A stretch of DNA of 32,781 bases from positions 13,757 to 46,537 of the forward strand of contig NZ_BNBY01000048.1 in assembly GCF_014656195.1 (NCBI RefSeq), given 5' to 3'. Shown here in pieces: positions 32,585 to 32,781 of this stretch. The first letter of the stretch is position 1; every line of letters starts with the position of its first letter. Made by a program: the position numbers and the translations under genes. The DNA is from Kitasatospora xanthocidica (GTDB taxonomy: Bacteria > Actinomycetota > Actinomycetes > Streptomycetales > Streptomycetaceae). The notes under the pieces were generated by a model. It made no database searches, was not told the origin of the DNA, and was given only the letters and a program-made list of their open reading frames with translations.

Positions 32585-32781
32585 CACCGCCGAAATCGAG
32601 GCGAGCGCGTTTCACGAAATGCGCGCCCTCCGACGAAGCAAATCCCGCGAACTGAGCACATCCAAAGCTTTGATAAGCTTCGTAGCGAAGTTTGCAGGAA
32701 ATCCCCCCAGCGGGAATCGGATGAATGAAACTCCGGGTAAACGGAGCGGAAAACATCTGGTAAGCTGGAAACACGAAAGAA
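32585..32781 (+). ncRNA. 5' leader of an rRNA operon (16S gene beyond the window)
   Basis: This AT-richer, non-coding stretch carries hairpins (GCGCGTTTC/GAAATGCGC near 32606-32627; AAGCTTCG/CGAAGTTT at 32675-32693; CTCCG/CGGAG near 32733-32750) and ends with an A-rich purine stretch (GGAAACACGAAAGAA) like the external transcribed spacer before 16S rRNA in Streptomyces. The 16S gene itself is not in the window. Identification rests on remembered spacer style and on the tandem promoters. Confidence 0.7.

Overview
This window is chromosomal DNA from a high-GC actinomycete, almost certainly a Streptomycetaceae (Streptomyces or Kitasatospora). The evidence is the extreme G+C content with strong third-position bias, GTG starts, many TANNNT -10 boxes 7-10 nt before start codons (leaderless mRNAs), and a conserved core gene order: LCP proteins, fbiA/fbiB (coenzyme F420), cysteine dioxygenase, whiB, a GT2 membrane glycosyltransferase, DUF5719, a zincin-like protein, DUF3499, manB, Trm112, a SIS protein, a CDF transporter, sahH, RDD, SpoIIM and the leader of an rRNA operon. 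I see no mobile elements, CRISPR arrays, tRNAs or clear horizontal islands. Genus assignment is inference.

Layout. Positions 1-7.1 kb hold cell-envelope genes: a large PH-domain membrane protein, an ExoA-like glycosyltransferase, a hexapeptide acetyltransferase, and two LytR-CpsA-Psr ligases on the minus strand. Positions 7.1-10.8 kb hold a TIGR03089 protein, a secreted PGRP-type amidase, a SnoaL-like protein and an AlkA-type DNA glycosylase. Positions 10.8-14.0 kb hold a minus-strand unit: a poly-cysteine leader peptide, then cysteine dioxygenase, fbiA and fbiB (the last two overlap by 4 bp). Positions 13.95-14.6 kb hold the developmental regulator whiB behind a regulatory region with several inverted repeats that look like BldD boxes. 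Positions 14.9-20.5 kb hold the membrane glycosyltransferase and its DUF5719 partner, ended by a perfect palindromic terminator. Positions 20.6-25.8 kb hold the zincin-like/DUF3499 divergent pair, then manB, Trm112, SIS and CDF. Positions 25.8-27.7 kb hold sahH with a long structured 5' leader. Positions 27.7-29.4 kb hold a SigE-family sigma factor with a translationally coupled membrane protein. The end holds an unknown protein, a divergent RDD/SpoIIM pair, and tandem rRNA promoters plus the rRNA leader; the 16S gene lies just beyond the window.

The most interesting signal is a 28-codon ORF (13915 to 13829, minus strand). It encodes five cysteines in its last nine residues and starts 7 nt after a promoter -10 box, so it should be translated from a leaderless mRNA. 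Its cysteine-codon stretch can base-pair with RNA further downstream, before cysteine dioxygenase. This is the architecture of a cysteine-responsive attenuator, here in front of a cysteine-degrading enzyme and, if co-transcribed, the F420 genes.

Functionally, most of the window is core physiology: envelope polysaccharide synthesis and attachment (GTs, LCPs, ManB/SIS sugar phosphates), sulfur and methyl-cycle metabolism (cysteine dioxygenase, SahH), cofactor F420, and developmental control (WhiB).
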